Shown here one piece after another: positions 40,428 to 49,712 of a DNA stretch of 64,000 bases; within the stretch, counting starts at the first letter, position 1; each line of letters opens with the position of its first letter. The DNA lies in NCBI RefSeq assembly GCF_012034175.1, contig NZ_JAATEJ010000006.1:248001-312000 (forward strand). Direction: 5' to 3'. A model generated the notes under the pieces. That model had not been told where the DNA came from. It saw nothing but the letters and a program-made list of their open reading frames with translations, and did not search any database. A program made the translations under genes and the position numbers. Source of the DNA: Actinacidiphila epipremni (GTDB lineage: Bacteria > Actinomycetota > Actinomycetes > Streptomycetales > Streptomycetaceae).

Positions 40428-41605
40428 TGGCCCGCTACCTCTTCGTCTCGCTCCCGCTCAGCGGCCACGTCAACCCCCTCGCCGCCGTCTCCCGCGCGCT
40501 CGTCGCCCGCGGGCACGACGTCATGTGGGCCGGCTCGGAATCCTTCCTGCGCCCGGTGCTCGGCCCCGACACGCCCATCGCCGCCATCCCGCTGCGGGCG
40601 CACCGCGGCCAGGCCGACCGGGGCATGGCCGCGGCGAAGTCGCGCTGGGAGGGCTACATCGTCCCGCACGCCCGGGTGACGCTGCCCGGCATCGAGAAGG
40701 CCGTCGCGTCCTTCCGGCCCGACGCCCTCGTCGTCGACCAGCACGCGGTGGCCGGCGCGGTCGCCGCGCACCGCGCCGGGCTGCCCTGGGCGAGCATGGC
40801 GCCGACCACCATGGAGCTGACCCGGCCCTACCGCGCCCTGCCCAAGGTCGAGGCGTGGCTCCAGGACCGCATGGCCGAGATCTGGACCGGCGCCGGCATG
40901 CCCGGCGCACCCCCGCACGACCTGCGCTTCTCCCCGCACCTGCTGGTCGCCTTCACCGGCGAGGCCCTCAACGGCCCGCTGGAGTGGCCCGGCAACGCCG
41001 TGCTGGTCGGCCCGGCCCTCGCCCCGCGCCCGCCCGACACGGCCTTCCCCTGGCACCGGCTGGACCCGTCCCGCCGGCTGGTCCTGGTCACCGTCGGCAC
41101 GCTCGCCCTGGACCTGGCGCAGGACTTCCACGCCCGGGTCGTCGAGGCGCTGCGCCCGCTCGCCGGCAGCGTGCAGGCGGTCGTCGTGGCGCCGGAGGGC
41201 ACGGTCGCCGACACCCCCGACGTGCTGGTCCGCCCGCGCGTGCCGGTGCTGGAGCTGCTGCCGCGGCTGGACGCGGTCATCAGCCACGGCGGCCTCAACA
41301 CCGTATGCGAGACGCTCGCGCACGGCGTGCCGCTCGTCGTCGCCCCCATCAAGGGCGACCAGCCCATCAACGCCGCCCGGGTGGCGGCGGTCGGCGCCGG
41401 CCGCCGGGTCAGGTTCGCGAGCGTACGGCCCAAGCCGCTGCGCGAGGACCTGCTCGCCGTCCTCGACGACCCCTCCTACCGCGCCGCCGCCCGCCGGATA
41501 GGCGACTCCTTCGCCGCCGCGGGCGGCGCGGACAGCGCCGCGGCGCACCTCGAACGACTCACCCACAGCACACCACGCACGCAAGAAACGGGGGACCCGA
41601 CGTGA
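40427..41605 (+). CDS. MGT-family glycosyltransferase (GT1, GT-B fold)
   Basis: This 392-residue enzyme has an N-terminal VSLPLSGHVNPLAAVSRALVARGHDV acceptor domain and a C-terminal donor domain with DAVISHGGLNTVCETLAHGVPLVVAPIKGDQPINAARV (HGG...D-Q). This is the macrolide/antibiotic glycosyltransferase type. The start overlaps the MT stop (TGATG). With the UXS-like gene at the end of the same operon, the donor could be UDP-xylose, although GT1 natural-product enzymes often use dTDP-sugars. Glycosylation could decorate or inactivate the product before export by the adjacent ABC system. Confidence 0.92.
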   Translation: MARYLFVSLPLSGHVNPLAAVSRALVARGHDVMWAGSESFLRPVLGPDTPIAAIPLRAHRGQADRGMAAAKSRWEGYIVPHARVTLPGIEKAVASFRPDALVVDQHAVAGAVAAHRAGLPWASMAPTTMELTRPYRALPKVEAWLQDRMAEIWTGAGMPGAPPHDLRFSPHLLVAFTGEALNGPLEWPGNAVLVGPALAPRPPDTAFPWHRLDPSRRLVLVTVGTLALDLAQDFHARVVEALRPLAGSVQAVVVAPEGTVADTPDVLVRPRVPVLELLPRLDAVISHGGLNTVCETLAHGVPLVVAPIKGDQPINAARVAAVGAGRRVRFASVRPKPLREDLLAVLDDPSYRAAARRIGDSFAAAGGADSAAAHLERLTHSTPRTQETGDPT

Positions 41606-42366
41606 AGACGCTCCGGGACACCTGGCTGGTCTTCCAGCGGCACATGCTGCTGCTCGGCCGGTCACCGCTGTCGATCCTGCTGGGCGTGGCCCAACCGGTC
41701 GTCTACATGGCGCTGTTCGCCCCGCTGCTCAAACCCGCGCTCGCCTCCATGGGCGCGGACTCCATGACCGACGCGTACCGCATCTACGTGCCCGGCATGC
41801 TCGTCGCCCTCGCGCTCGGCGGCGGTCTCTACGTCGGCTTCGGCCTGCTCGCCGAACTCGCCTCCGGCGTCATCGAACGCGCCCGCGTCACCCCGGTCAG
41901 CCGGGTCGCGCTGCTGCTCGGCCGGGCGCTGCGGGACGTCGTCGTGCTGGTGATCCAGGCCGCCGTCATCATCGTGCTGGCCATGCCGCTCGGCCTGTTC
42001 GTGCACATCACCGACCTGCTGCTGGCGTACGCGCTGCTCGCCCTGATCACCCTCACCAGCTCCGCGGTCTCCTACGGCCTCGCGCTCAAGGTGAGCGACC
42101 CCAACGCGCTCGGCCAGGTCGTCAACAACATCGCCCAGCCGCTCATGCTGCTGTCCGGCACCCTGCTGCCGCTGGCCCTCGCGCCGCTGTGGCTGCGCCG
42201 CATCTCGGACGTCAACCCCTTCAGCCGGGCGGTGGTCGGCATGCGGGCGCTGTTCGCCGGGCACGCCGGCGACTCCTCGGTCTGGCAGGGCATCGCGCTG
42301 CTGGCCGCGGTCGCGCTCGTCGCCCTCGCGTGGTCGGCCCGGCTCTTCGCCCGCTCCGTACGCTGA
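41602..42366 (+). CDS. ABC-2 type transporter permease (DrrB-like)
   Basis: This 254-residue protein has six predicted membrane helices, for example SILLGVAQPVVYMALFAPLL, MLVALALGGGLYVGFGLLAEL, VVLVIQAAVIIVLAMPLGLF and LLAYALLALITLTSSAVSYGLAL. The helix-flanking motif NNIAQPLMLLSGTLLPLALAPLWLR is typical of DrrB-like permeases. GTG 41602 overlaps the glycosyltransferase stop. With the ATPase that follows it should export the glycosylated product. Confidence 0.92.
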   Translation: MKTLRDTWLVFQRHMLLLGRSPLSILLGVAQPVVYMALFAPLLKPALASMGADSMTDAYRIYVPGMLVALALGGGLYVGFGLLAELASGVIERARVTPVSRVALLLGRALRDVVVLVIQAAVIIVLAMPLGLFVHITDLLLAYALLALITLTSSAVSYGLALKVSDPNALGQVVNNIAQPLMLLSGTLLPLALAPLWLRRISDVNPFSRAVVGMRALFAGHAGDSSVWQGIALLAAVALVALAWSARLFARSVR

Positions 42367-42402
42367 CCGCCCCGCCCGCCCACACACGACAAGGACAGCC
42401 CG

Positions 42403-43359
42403 ATGATCAGAACCAGGGGACTGCGGAAGACCTTCCGCACCGGGCGGCGCCGCAAGTCCACGACCGTGGAGGCGGTCGCCGGCCTGGACCTCACCGTCGG
42501 CGAGGGGGAGATCTTCGGCTTCCTCGGCCCGAACGGCGCCGGCAAGACCACCACCTTGCGCATGCTCGCCACCCTCCTGCCGCCCGACGGCGGCGAAGCA
42601 GTCGTCGCCGGCGCCGACCTGCGCACCGCCCAGGCCGAGGTGCGCCGCAGCATCGGCTACGTCGCCCAGGGCGGCGGCACCTGGGACGACGTGACTGCCC
42701 GCGAGGAGCTGGTCCTGCAGGCCCGCATGCACGGCATCGGCCGCGCCGAGGCGCAGGCCCGCGCCGCCGAAGCCCTCGACGCCTTCGACCTGACCGCCTT
42801 CGCCGACCGCAACTGCCGTACGTACAGCGGCGGTCAGCGGCGCCGCGTCGACATCGCGCTCGGTGTCGTGCACCGCCCCAAGGTGCTCTTCCTCGACGAG
42901 CCGACCTCGGGCCTCGACCCGCAGAGCCGCTCCCACATGTGGGACGAGATCCGCCGGCTGCGCACCGCCGGCATGACCGTCTTCCTGACCACGCACTACC
43001 TCGACGAGGCCGACGCGCTCTGCGACCGGATCGCCATCATCGACGGCGGCGGCATCGTCGCCGAGGGCACCCCGACCGAGCTCAAGCGCGGTATCGCCGG
43101 CGAGGTCGTGACGCTGGAGGTCGCCGACCACGCGGCCAAGGCCGCCGAGGTGCTGGCCGCGCTGGACTGCGTACGCAGCGCCGAGGTGCGCGACGAGGGC
43201 GACGTACGGCTGTCGGTGGACGCCGGCGAGACCGCGATGCCGCGCGTCATGCGGGCGCTCGCGGACGTCGGCGTGGAGCTGACCACGATCGAGCTGCACC
43301 GGCCGACGCTGGACGACGTCTTCCTGACGAAGACCGGCCGCTCGCTGCGGGAGTCCTGA
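42403..43359 (+). CDS. ABC transporter ATP-binding protein (DrrA-like)
   Basis: This 318-residue ATPase has Walker A GPNGAGKTTT, signature TYSGGQRRRVDIAL, Walker B KVLFLDEPTSGLDPQ and the switch His in TTHYLDEAD. The C-terminal 90 residues carry the DrrA-type regulatory tail ending DDVFLTKTGRSL. The ATG is 36 bp after the permease. Together they form a drug-exporter pair commonly placed beside tailoring genes. Confidence 0.94.
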   Translation: MIRTRGLRKTFRTGRRRKSTTVEAVAGLDLTVGEGEIFGFLGPNGAGKTTTLRMLATLLPPDGGEAVVAGADLRTAQAEVRRSIGYVAQGGGTWDDVTAREELVLQARMHGIGRAEAQARAAEALDAFDLTAFADRNCRTYSGGQRRRVDIALGVVHRPKVLFLDEPTSGLDPQSRSHMWDEIRRLRTAGMTVFLTTHYLDEADALCDRIAIIDGGGIVAEGTPTELKRGIAGEVVTLEVADHAAKAAEVLAALDCVRSAEVRDEGDVRLSVDAGETAMPRVMRALADVGVELTTIELHRPTLDDVFLTKTGRSLRES

Positions 43360-43360
43360 C

Positions 43361-44369
<1,009 letters not shown>

Positions 44370-44386
<17 letters not shown>

Positions 44387-46010
44387 CGGCCGCGGTGGCC
44401 GGCGCGGGCGCCGACGCCGGTGCCTTCGCCGGTACGTGCGAGGCCGCGGGAGCAGTGCTGAGCAGGACGACGGTGGCGACCAACACGCCGGTCAGGCCGC
44501 CCAGTTCGAGCAGCACCGAGCGCCGTACGTGCCCACCCTGGTCCTTGCCGCCGGCGCGGCGGGACCGGGCGTGGCGGGCGGCGGCCACCGCCAGGACCAG
44601 CACGGCGAGCGCGACCTTGACCAGCAGCAGCCGGCCGTAGCGCGTGCCGGTGACGGCGCCGAGGGTGCCGACCTCGCGGTACGCCTGGACGAGGCCGGTG
44701 ACCAGCAGCACCGCGACCGCGCCGAGCGCGACCCGGCCGAACCGGCGGGCGGTGTCGGCCAGTTGCGGCTCGCGGTGCCGGAGCAGCAGTACGGCCAGGG
44801 TCGCGACCCCGCCGGCCCACACCGCCATGGCCGTCACGTGCAGCGCGGTGAGCAGCACCGCGAGCGGCGCCATGGGCTGGTCCGGCGCGTGGCTGATCTC
44901 GCTCCAGGTGAGCGCGAGCAGCACGGCCAGCACGGCGCCGCCCACCGCCCCGGCCCGCCGGTGCCGCAGCACCTGCTCGCCTACCGCCGCGACCAGCGCG
45001 AGCAACATCAGCCGCGCCACCAGGGTGTGGCCCACATGGCTCGCCAACGAGGCGGACAGCAGCGCCCGTTCGAAGGCGTGCCCGACCGACTCGCCCTGCG
45101 TGGCGGGCCCGTGGACAAGCAATTGCCCGAGCGTGCCGACCAGCAGCACCCCCCACCCGACCCCACCCGGCCACCGCAACCCCCACCACCCGGGCACCCC
45201 CTCACCGATGGCCCCCGGCCCGGAGCCCGCGGCATCCCCTCCCGGCACCCCGCCTGCCGTGACTCCGCCGCACTGGCCCTGCTCCGCGGCATTCCCTCTC
45301 GTCGCGCCGCCGCCCTCGTCCTCCGCCGCGGCCCGCCCGGACTCCGCCGGCGCGCAGCACAGCCGCACCGCCGTGAAGCCGACCATGCCCGCGAGCCCCG
45401 CGAAGCCCAGCCAGATCGCCACGTCGAGGATCGCGTCGGTCGTACGGTCGCCGCCACCGCCGGTCGCGCTCGCCGGCCCGGAGGCCGCGCCGGGGGAGCC
45501 CACCGAGAAGGTGAGGGCGCCCGACGTGGTGTGGCCGTCGTCCGTCGCGGTGGTGCGCCAGGTGAGGACGTACGTGCCGGTCCGCAGGTCCGGCGCGAGC
45601 CGTACCCGCAGCCGGTCCCCGCCGGGGCCCGCGGCGACTGGCGCGCCCTGCTCCACCCGGCGCCCGCTGGGCCCGACGACGGAGACGGAGCTGAGGCCGA
45701 GCGTCACCGGCTCGGAGAAGACCAGCGTGACCTGCGCCGGCTCGTGCGCGAGCACCGCCCCGTCGGCCGGCGAGGACGAGAGCAGCGACGCGTGCGCGGC
45801 GGCCGTGCCCGGCGCCGCGATCAGCACCGCGCACGCCAGGACCAGCGCGGCCCCGAGCGCCCGCACCAGGGCGCCCGCCCGGCCGCGCACCCGCCCCGCC
45901 GCAACGGCCTGGCGCCCCGCCGCAAGGGCAACGGCCCGCCGCCCCGCCGTACGGTCCCGGCGCCGCCCCCGCGGGCCCCCCGCCACCCCGCCCCGCGCGG
46001 TCATGCGCAT
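44370..46010 (-). CDS. CopC/CopD-like copper resistance membrane protein
   Basis: The protein has 546 residues. An Arg-rich leader and signal helix (LGAALVLACAVLIAAPGTAAAH) precede a CopC domain whose mature N-terminal His in HASLLSSSPADGAVL and DGHTTSG segment suit copper binding. CopD-type membrane helices follow, interrupted by a 60-residue Gly/Ala/Glu loop, with SEISHAPDQ and ALHVTAMAVWAGG. It probably moves copper across the membrane. ATG 46010 (or 46004) overlaps the stop of the upstream lipoprotein-like gene, so the two are co-translated. It seems unrelated to the biosynthetic cluster. Confidence 0.88.
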
Positions 46011-46486
46011 GATCCCGTCGCCCGCAGCCGCGTGAGCGCCCCGGCCTCGCCCGCCCGGTAGTCCGCCAGCACCGCCGGGTCCGGCGCGAAGCGCCACCGG
46101 CCGGCCTGCCAGGCGACGGAGTCCGTCCCCGAGTCGGCGCCGCGGTGCCAGGCCACCCGTACCTCTTCCGCCCCCGCGGCCGTACCGCCGTCGATGACGT
46201 ACGGCACCCCGAGCGCCGGCCGGCACGCGGCGTTGACGCGTACGAACTCCGCCCGGGGCACGGCCCGTTGGCCCTCGGCGGTCCACAAGTCCCAGGCGCC
46301 GCCCCAGTCGCCGCCGGACAGCCGCCCGAACTCCTGCCGGGCGAGGGCGTACGCCTGCTGCGTCTGCGGCCCGCCCAGGCCCGGCCCGTCATGCCGGGAC
46401 GGCGCCCCGGACCGTACGGCGGCCACGGTGGCGAGCACCAGGCCGGCGGCCCCCAGGACGACCCAGCCGGTACGGATGCGGCGCAC
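46001..46486 (-). CDS. Small membrane-anchored or secreted protein of unknown function
   Basis: This 161-residue protein begins MRRIRTGWVVLGAAGLVLATVAAV, an uncleaved anchor or signal peptide. It continues with TQQAYALARQEFGRLSGGDWGGAWDLWTAEGQRAVPRAEFVRVNAAC, similar in character to NTF2-like extracytoplasmic proteins. There are cysteines near the middle and at the C terminus. GTG 46486 has GAGGAGG upstream. It is translationally coupled to the CopC/D-like gene, suggesting a shared envelope role. No family is assigned with confidence. Confidence 0.7.
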   Translation of the reverse strand: MRRIRTGWVVLGAAGLVLATVAAVRSGAPSRHDGPGLGGPQTQQAYALARQEFGRLSGGDWGGAWDLWTAEGQRAVPRAEFVRVNAACRPALGVPYVIDGGTAAGAEEVRVAWHRGADSGTDSVAWQAGRWRFAPDPAVLADYRAGEAGALTRLRATGSCA

Positions 46487-46581
46487 GGCCCCTCCTCGAC
46501 GTCGTGACCGGGCAACGGGATGTGCCGGGAGCGGACGCGCCCGGTACGCGCCCGCTCCCGCCAAGTGGTGGCGCCGAGTGG

Positions 46582-47295
46582 TCAGTTGGTCAGCCGGTCG
46601 GTGCCGTAGTGCTCGATCAGGGACTCGTTGCCCTTGAGGTCCAGATCCGCGGTGAAGGCGAGCGAGTCGCGGATCTGCTCGGTGCTGATCGCCGTGCTCG
46701 GCACGCCCCCGAGGGAGTACGTGAAGGACTGGCCCGGCGCGATCTGGCGCTGGTCGAGGGGCACGTCGTGGAAGCCGAGCCGGGCGACGTAGAAGGACGT
46801 GCCGTCGCCGCGCGGCACTTCGAGGTAGTCCTGCTGCGGGTGGCCGTAGCTCTGCGTCGCGGTGTAGCCGTGGTCGTCCGAGCCGGAGGGCGCCCGGAAG
46901 ACCAGGACCGCGCAGTCGGTGGACAGCACGTGCGACGTGGTGTTGGTGAAGACGAAGTTCCAGTCGCCGTACCACTGGTTGCCGGTGAAGGTGACGTACT
47001 CCGACAGCCCGACGTTGCTGGTGAAGTGCGTGGTGGGCGGTTCGCTCAGCAGCGGGTTGGCCCCGCTGAGGGGGTGGTCGGTGCCGTTGGCGCAGCGCTC
47101 CAGCGGCGCGTTGTACTGGGACGGCTGGCCGGTGGCCACGGCCTGGGTGAAGTCGGCGGGGCCGGCGCTCACCGGGGTGGTCGTGTTCGGGTCGGCGGAC
47201 GCGGGGCTGCCGCCCGCGAACGCCGCGAGCCCCGCGAGGAGCGTGACGGTGCCGAGACTGGCGGCCAGGCCGAGTCCGGTGGACTTTCCGCGCAT
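46582..47295 (-). CDS. Secreted protein of unknown function behind a chitinase-type promoter
   Basis: This 237-residue protein has a signal peptide (LAASLGTVTLLAGLAAFAGGSPASA) and a mature part rich in aromatic, Thr and Gly residues (VGLSEYVTFTGNQWYGDWNFVFTN, QSYGHPQQDYLEV). There are two cysteines. The beta-rich composition suggests a binding or lectin-like fold. I do not recognise the family. Upstream lie direct repeats like those of streptomycete chitinase promoters (47522-47548), so a role in chitin or GlcNAc use is possible by association only. Confidence 0.7.
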   Translation of the reverse strand: MRGKSTGLGLAASLGTVTLLAGLAAFAGGSPASADPNTTTPVSAGPADFTQAVATGQPSQYNAPLERCANGTDHPLSGANPLLSEPPTTHFTSNVGLSEYVTFTGNQWYGDWNFVFTNTTSHVLSTDCAVLVFRAPSGSDDHGYTATQSYGHPQQDYLEVPRGDGTSFYVARLGFHDVPLDQRQIAPGQSFTYSLGGVPSTAISTEQIRDSLAFTADLDLKGNESLIEHYGTDRLTN

Positions 47296-47521
47296 GGTGG
47301 GTCGTTCCCTTCGGTCGCGAACGATCGGGTGTGCGGCCCGCGGCCTCGCGCCGCGGGCCGGTGGGGTCACCGCGGCCCGGCATCGGAGCACTGGCCGCTT
47401 GTTACCTCGTCGACGCGTGGCCGCCCGGCCCGCGGTCCCCGGCCGGACGCCACCCGCCCGGCCGGCTCCACGCCCCGGGCGGCCTCGGCGAGTACCGTCG
47501 CACCGCCCCCACGCCGACGCA

Positions 47522-47623
47522 AGGTCTAAACCAATAAGGTCTGGACCTTTACGCATCCTCGCTGGCCGCAGCGCTGCCGGTCACCCGGCGTACGGCTCCG
47601 GGCACGCGAATTGGTCTACACCA
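47522..47623 (-). promoter_or_regulatory. Three DasR/chitinase-type 12-bp elements
   Basis: Read on the minus strand, AGGTCCAGACCT and TGGTTTAGACCT (47537-47548 and 47522-47533) are direct repeats 3 bp apart. Streptomycete chitinase promoters carry direct repeats of TGGTCCAGACCT type, and the DasR site is close to TGGTCTAGACCA. A third element TGGTCTACACCA (47612-47623, plus strand) has 11 of 12 bases of that core. The rest of the gap 47296-47902 shows no gene. All three lie upstream of the secreted protein gene 46582-47295. Confidence 0.6.
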
Positions 47624-47902
47624 CAACCCGCCACGCCGGGCCCATGACAACGAACGCCACCGCCCCCGGTGGTCCAGCCCCCGCGCCCGCCGCGGCCCGC
47701 CCGGGCCGCCGGGGGACCACCGCGGCCGACCGCAGAAATCCGGCCACCGGCCTCACGGCGAAAACTCGCCGGTGCCCCGCGCCGATCCCGGGTAGGCGCC
47801 AGGGAGCAGGACGGCGGCGCGAGGGCGTGACGACCCCCGCGCCGCTCACCCTTGCGCCCGCGCACCCCTTCCGGACGCCCTCCCGGACGCCCTTACGCCC
47901 GC

Positions 47903-48412
47903 TCAGCCGGCCGTCCGCGGCGGCAGCCGGTGCAGGGTGACGCCGGACAGCACCCCGTCCTCGGCCGTCGCCGTCATGTACGTGCAGAACGGCTGCCGCC
48001 GCCGGTCGGTCGGCGAGCCCGGGTTCAGCAGCCGCAGGCCGCCCGGCGCGGTGGTGTCCCACGGGATGTGGCTGTGCCCGAAGACCAGCACGTCCGCCCC
48101 GCGGAACCGCTCGGCGCAGCGCCGCTCGCGCCCCTGCGCCGGCCCCGTCTCGTGCACCACCGCGAACCGCACGCCCGCCACCTCGGCCTGCGCCACCTCG
48201 GGCAGCCGCGCCCGCAGCCCCGGCCCGTCGTTGTTGCCGTACACCGCGACGAGCCGCCCGGCCCGCGCCGCCAGCAGGTCCAGCGTCGCCTCGTCCACCC
48301 AGTCGCCCGCGTGGAAGACGACATCGGCGGCCTCGACCGCCGCCAGCAGCTGCGCGGGCAGGCGCCGGGCGCGCTTGGGCACATGCGTGTCGGTCGTCAG
48401 CAGCAGCTCCAC
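47903..48412 (-). CDS. YfcE/MJ0936-type metallophosphoesterase
   Basis: This 169-residue calcineurin-like phosphoesterase has the metal motifs DTHVP, HAGDW, YGNND and FGHSH. The compact length matches the YfcE family of phosphodiesterases. GTG 48412 is the start consistent with the first beta-strand (ELLLTTDTH). It faces away from the protease gene, sharing a 163-bp divergent region. The physiological substrate is unknown. Confidence 0.88.
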   Translation of the reverse strand: MELLLTTDTHVPKRARRLPAQLLAAVEAADVVFHAGDWVDEATLDLLAARAGRLVAVYGNNDGPGLRARLPEVAQAEVAGVRFAVVHETGPAQGRERRCAERFRGADVLVFGHSHIPWDTTAPGGLRLLNPGSPTDRRRQPFCTYMTATAEDGVLSGVTLHRLPPRTAG

Positions 48413-48490
48413 GGGCGCGCCCTCCTCGGTGATCGCGACACCGCCATCGCAGCACGGACGGTTGCGATTTTCTATGGAACTCGTACTTCC

Positions 48491-48519
48491 ATTCACCTCT
48501 GCGGCGGCTGTGGTTCACC
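48491..48519 (+). promoter_or_regulatory. Possible PHO-box half repeats
   Basis: ATTCACC (48491-48497) and GTTCACC (48513-48519) are 22 bp apart, twice the 11-bp period of PhoP direct repeats. The middle unit at 48502-48508 does not match. Weak evidence; noted because the downstream gene is a secreted protease. Confidence 0.25.
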
Positions 48520-48537
48520 GGAAAGTGGTCGGCTGCA

Positions 48538-48564
48538 CCTGTCCGCCGAGCTACGGCGGACAGG
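48538..48564 (+). promoter_or_regulatory. Perfect 11-bp hairpin touching the protease ribosome-binding site
   Basis: CCTGTCCGCCG (48538-48548), loop AGCTA, CGGCGGACAGG (48554-48564). The 3' arm runs into the ribosome-binding site GGGGAGGA (48563-48570) six bases before ATG 48576. In mRNA it would form a very stable stem next to the start, so translational control or 5' mRNA protection is plausible. Confidence 0.6.
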
Positions 48565-48575
48565 GGAGGACGATC

Positions 48576-49712
48576 ATGAACAGCACACGAGCCGGCCGCG
48601 CCGCCGGCGCCCGCCGGGCCCTGACCGGCAGGATCATCGCGACGGCGGCGGTCGTCGCCGGCGCGCTGCTCGCCGGTCCCACGGTGCCCGCGCACGCCGC
48701 GGACCCCGACGGCACCTACGGTGTCGCCGTGACCTCCGGCCCGAGCGGCGACGCCACCCAGGCCGTCGCCGACGCGCTCGGCAACACCCACACCGCGGGC
48801 GTCTACCTCGACAACACCACCCACCGGATGGCCGTCGCCGTCACCGACGAGGCGAGCGCGCGCACGGTGCGCGACGCCGGCGCCGAGGCGCGCCTGGTCA
48901 CGTACGACACCTCCTACCTCGCCTCGATCCAGACCATGCTGGACGACACCTTCCGCACCCCCGGCACCACCTGGGGCATCGACGTCGCCGCCAACAAGGT
49001 CGCCGTGACGGCCGACTCCACCGTCAGCGACGCCGACTACCAGGCCCTCGCGGACGCCATCGCCCCCTACGGCGACGCCGCGACCATCTCCCGGGTCGCC
49101 GGCACCACGACCGAGACGGCCACCACCATGGCCGGCGGCTGGTACGTCAAGACGCCCGCCCTCTACTGCACCTGGGGCTTCAGCGTGCGGCTGAAGAGCC
49201 AGCCCTCCGTCCAGGGCTTCCTGACCGCCGGGCACTGCACCGTCGAGGCCCGCGACGCCGGCTACACCTACTGGCAGAGCTACAACTCGCAGTACATCGG
49301 CTACACCGCCGGCGGCTACTACGACGGCAACGACTTCGGCTGGGTACGCAAGGACACCAGCGCCATCACCTTCAACGGCGGCGTCGCCATCAACAAGAGC
49401 GGCGGCATCCAGGACATCAACACCTCGCGCGACACCAAGCTCTACGAGACCGCGTGCGCGTTCGGCGCGACCACCGGCTACGGCTGCGGCTTGGTCGGCG
49501 CGAAGAACCAGACCATCAACTACACCGACGGCAGCCGGGTCACCGGCATGGACGTGCTGTCGATGCGGCGCAACCCCGGTGACAGCGGCGGCCCGCTGTC
49601 CATCGGCAAGGCCGCCGTCGGCATCCTGTCCGGCTCCAACGGCTCGGGCGGCCTGTCGTACTTCCAGCCCGTCAACGAGGCGCTGGCCTGGTACGGCCTG
49701 GAGGTCTACTGA
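48576..49712 (+). CDS. Secreted streptogrisin-like serine protease (S1E)
   Basis: This 378-residue pre-pro-protease has a twin-Arg-rich/hydrophobic signal (ATAAVVAGALLAGPTVPAHA), a prodomain of about 140 residues with YDTSYLASIQTMLDDTFRTPGTTWGIDV, and a chymotrypsin-fold catalytic domain with TAGHC (His), NDFGWV (Asp) and GDSGGP (Ser). The paired cysteines fit the alpha-lytic/streptogrisin group. ATG 48576 has GGGGAGGA upstream. It probably degrades extracellular protein. Its 3' end overlaps the convergent LacI-type gene by 41 bp. Confidence 0.93.
   Translation: MNSTRAGRAAGARRALTGRIIATAAVVAGALLAGPTVPAHAADPDGTYGVAVTSGPSGDATQAVADALGNTHTAGVYLDNTTHRMAVAVTDEASARTVRDAGAEARLVTYDTSYLASIQTMLDDTFRTPGTTWGIDVAANKVAVTADSTVSDADYQALADAIAPYGDAATISRVAGTTTETATTMAGGWYVKTPALYCTWGFSVRLKSQPSVQGFLTAGHCTVEARDAGYTYWQSYNSQYIGYTAGGYYDGNDFGWVRKDTSAITFNGGVAINKSGGIQDINTSRDTKLYETACAFGATTGYGCGLVGAKNQTINYTDGSRVTGMDVLSMRRNPGDSGGPLSIGKAAVGILSGSNGSGGLSYFQPVNEALAWYGLEVY

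Noticed and set aside
47644..47940. 98-codon plus-strand frame in the gap before the phosphoesterase
   Set aside because: Pro/Ala/Arg/Thr-rich, no family signature, and its end is antisense to the phosphoesterase gene; treated as non-coding.
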